A DNA stretch of 14,263 nucleotides from JBFHRE01 sp041591895 (lineage in GTDB: Bacteria; Actinomycetota; Acidimicrobiia; Spongiisociales; ZC4RG35). The translations under genes were made by a program, and so were the position numbers. Shown here one piece after another: positions 13,749-14,263 of this stretch; within the stretch, counting starts at the first letter, position 1; each line of letters begins with the position of its first letter. The notes below the pieces were generated by a model, which was given only the letters and a program-made list of their open reading frames with translations, was not told the origin of the DNA and did no database searches. The stretch covers positions 1-14,263 of the forward strand of contig JBFHRE010000066.1 of NCBI GenBank assembly GCA_041591895.1. The letters run 5' to 3'.

Positions 13749-13750
13749 AC
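13725..13750. promoter_or_regulatory. Perfect 10-base inverted repeat (suf operator)
   Basis: GTTTCCACTA (13725-13734), spacer CCGCCA, TAGTGGAAAC (13741-13750): a perfect 10+10 repeat. It covers the predicted -35/-10 spacer of sufC2 and also lies 52 bases upstream of the divergent cyclase gene. The repeat at 3878-3901 before sufD shares the TTTCCACTA arm, TAGTG core and spacer length. It is most likely a dimeric repressor site, with SufR as the known actinobacterial candidate (inferred). Confidence 0.75.
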
Positions 13751-13789
13751 CGGGTGAACGATGGCGACACGGGGACCCGGCTCGGTGGT

Positions 13790-13795
13790 TAGGTT
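13790..13795 (+). promoter_or_regulatory. -10 box implying a leaderless start for the cyclase gene
   Basis: TAGGTT ends 7 bases before the GTG at 13803 and is identical to the hexamer before the peptidase gene. No Shine-Dalgarno sequence is visible. The -35 is not clear. The suf operator lies about 40 bases further upstream. Confidence 0.35.
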
Positions 13796-13802
13796 CAGGT
13801 CC

Positions 13803-14263
13803 GTGATCACCGAGGATGCCATCGAACGCAGCCGCCGCCTGGCCCGGTATGTTCCTCGCGTCGCCGCCGGCCTGATCGATCACTCGGTCGGCGGCCGCGC
13901 TCACGTCGTGGCCGGGTCGCTGGTGTTCGTCGACATCTCCGGTTTCACCGCCCTCTCCGAACGGCTGGCCCGGCGGGGCCGGATCGGCGCCGAGGAGTTG
14001 ACCGACGTGCTCGACCGGGTGTTCGGCGAGATGCTCGTCCTGGCCTACGCCCGCGGTGGCAGTCTGCTCAAGTTCGGTGGTGATGCTCTCCTCATGCTGT
14101 TCGACGGCGGGGATCACGCACTGCACGCGGCGGCCGCGGCCGTTGAGATGCGTGCTGCTCTTCGCAAGGCGACTGCGATCGCGACCTCCGTCGGCAAGAT
14201 CTCCCTGCGGATGTCGGTCGGCGTGCACACCGGGGACATCGATCTGTTCCTGGTGGGCGATTC
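13803..14263 (+). CDS. Class III adenylate/guanylate cyclase domain protein (3' end cut off)
   Basis: The first 153 residues of a class III nucleotidyl cyclase that makes cAMP (or cGMP) from ATP/GTP. The catalytic domain begins near residue 38 with LVFVDISGFTALSERLA, whose Asp44 is the first metal ligand. LLKFGGDALLMLF follows at about 88-100, where Asp94 is the second metal aspartate and Lys90 is at the position that usually selects ATP. VGVHTGDIDLFLVGD (about 139-153) is the conserved segment that follows. N-terminal cyclase domains of this kind in actinobacteria often continue into a second cyclase domain or a large AAA/TPR regulator, but that part is beyond the window. GTG 13803 is chosen from the frame and the -10 box just upstream. 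It is divergent from sufC2, sharing a 92-base promoter region. Confidence 0.85.
   Translation, partial: MITEDAIERSRRLARYVPRVAAGLIDHSVGGRAHVVAGSLVFVDISGFTALSERLARRGRIGAEELTDVLDRVFGEMLVLAYARGGSLLKFGGDALLMLFDGGDHALHAAAAAVEMRAALRKATAIATSVGKISLRMSVGVHTGDIDLFLVGD

Noticed and set aside
12914..13822. Minus-strand open frame of 302 codons over sufC2
   Set aside because: Same strand but a different frame from sufC2, with Arg/Pro-rich composition and no motifs; sufC2 explains this DNA.

Overview
The window is GC-rich, almost fully coding bacterial chromosome. It looks actinobacterial: many GTG starts, a suf (iron-sulfur cluster assembly) gene set of actinobacterial type with SufU and a Rieske protein, an RpoD-like group 2 sigma factor, and a class III cyclase of the kind common in high-GC Gram-positives. 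An uncultured Acidimicrobiia-like lineage would fit, but this is inferred from gene content and style only. No rRNA, tRNA, CRISPR, transposase or phage gene was seen, and no gene-free stretch exceeds about 130 bases.

Layout. (1) 1-1047, plus strand: the 3' three quarters of sufB. (2) 1062-2299, minus strand: a sigma-70 family factor followed by a small three-helix membrane protein. (3) 2397-3842, plus: a membrane-anchored DUF4015 (glycosidase-like) protein, divergent from the sigma gene. (4) 3935-6278, plus: sufD, a Rieske ferredoxin and sufC1, joined by 4-base overlaps; sufC1 carries an in-frame TGA just after its Walker A motif. (5) 6407-8670, plus: an overlapping pair resembling NfnA/NfnB (ferredoxin:NAD(P) oxidoreductase). 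(6) 8682-9767: an M42-type metallopeptidase. (7) 9821-11218: class II fumarase. (8) 11295-13710, minus: sufC2-sufS-sufU, converging on fumC. (9) 13803-14263, plus: start of a class III adenylate cyclase, divergent from sufC2.

How the genes fit together. SufS (cysteine desulfurase) and SufU (sulfur acceptor) supply persulfide sulfur; SufB, SufC and SufD form the scaffold ATPase that builds Fe-S clusters. Here the suf genes lie in three separate units instead of one operon, interleaved with Fe-S or redox genes (Rieske, NfnAB) and housekeeping genes. Two of the units (sufD-rieske-sufC1 and sufC2-sufS-sufU) have nearly the same inverted repeat, arms TTTCCACTA/TAGTGGAAA with a 6-base spacer, placed between the -35 and -10 of each predicted promoter. 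This looks like the operator of a shared Fe-S-responsive repressor (SufR-like, not encoded in the window).

Most notable: the shared operator, the in-frame TGA in sufC1, and a sufS frame with no ATG/GTG/TTG able to give the conserved N-terminus (best candidate is CTG overlapping the end of sufC2).
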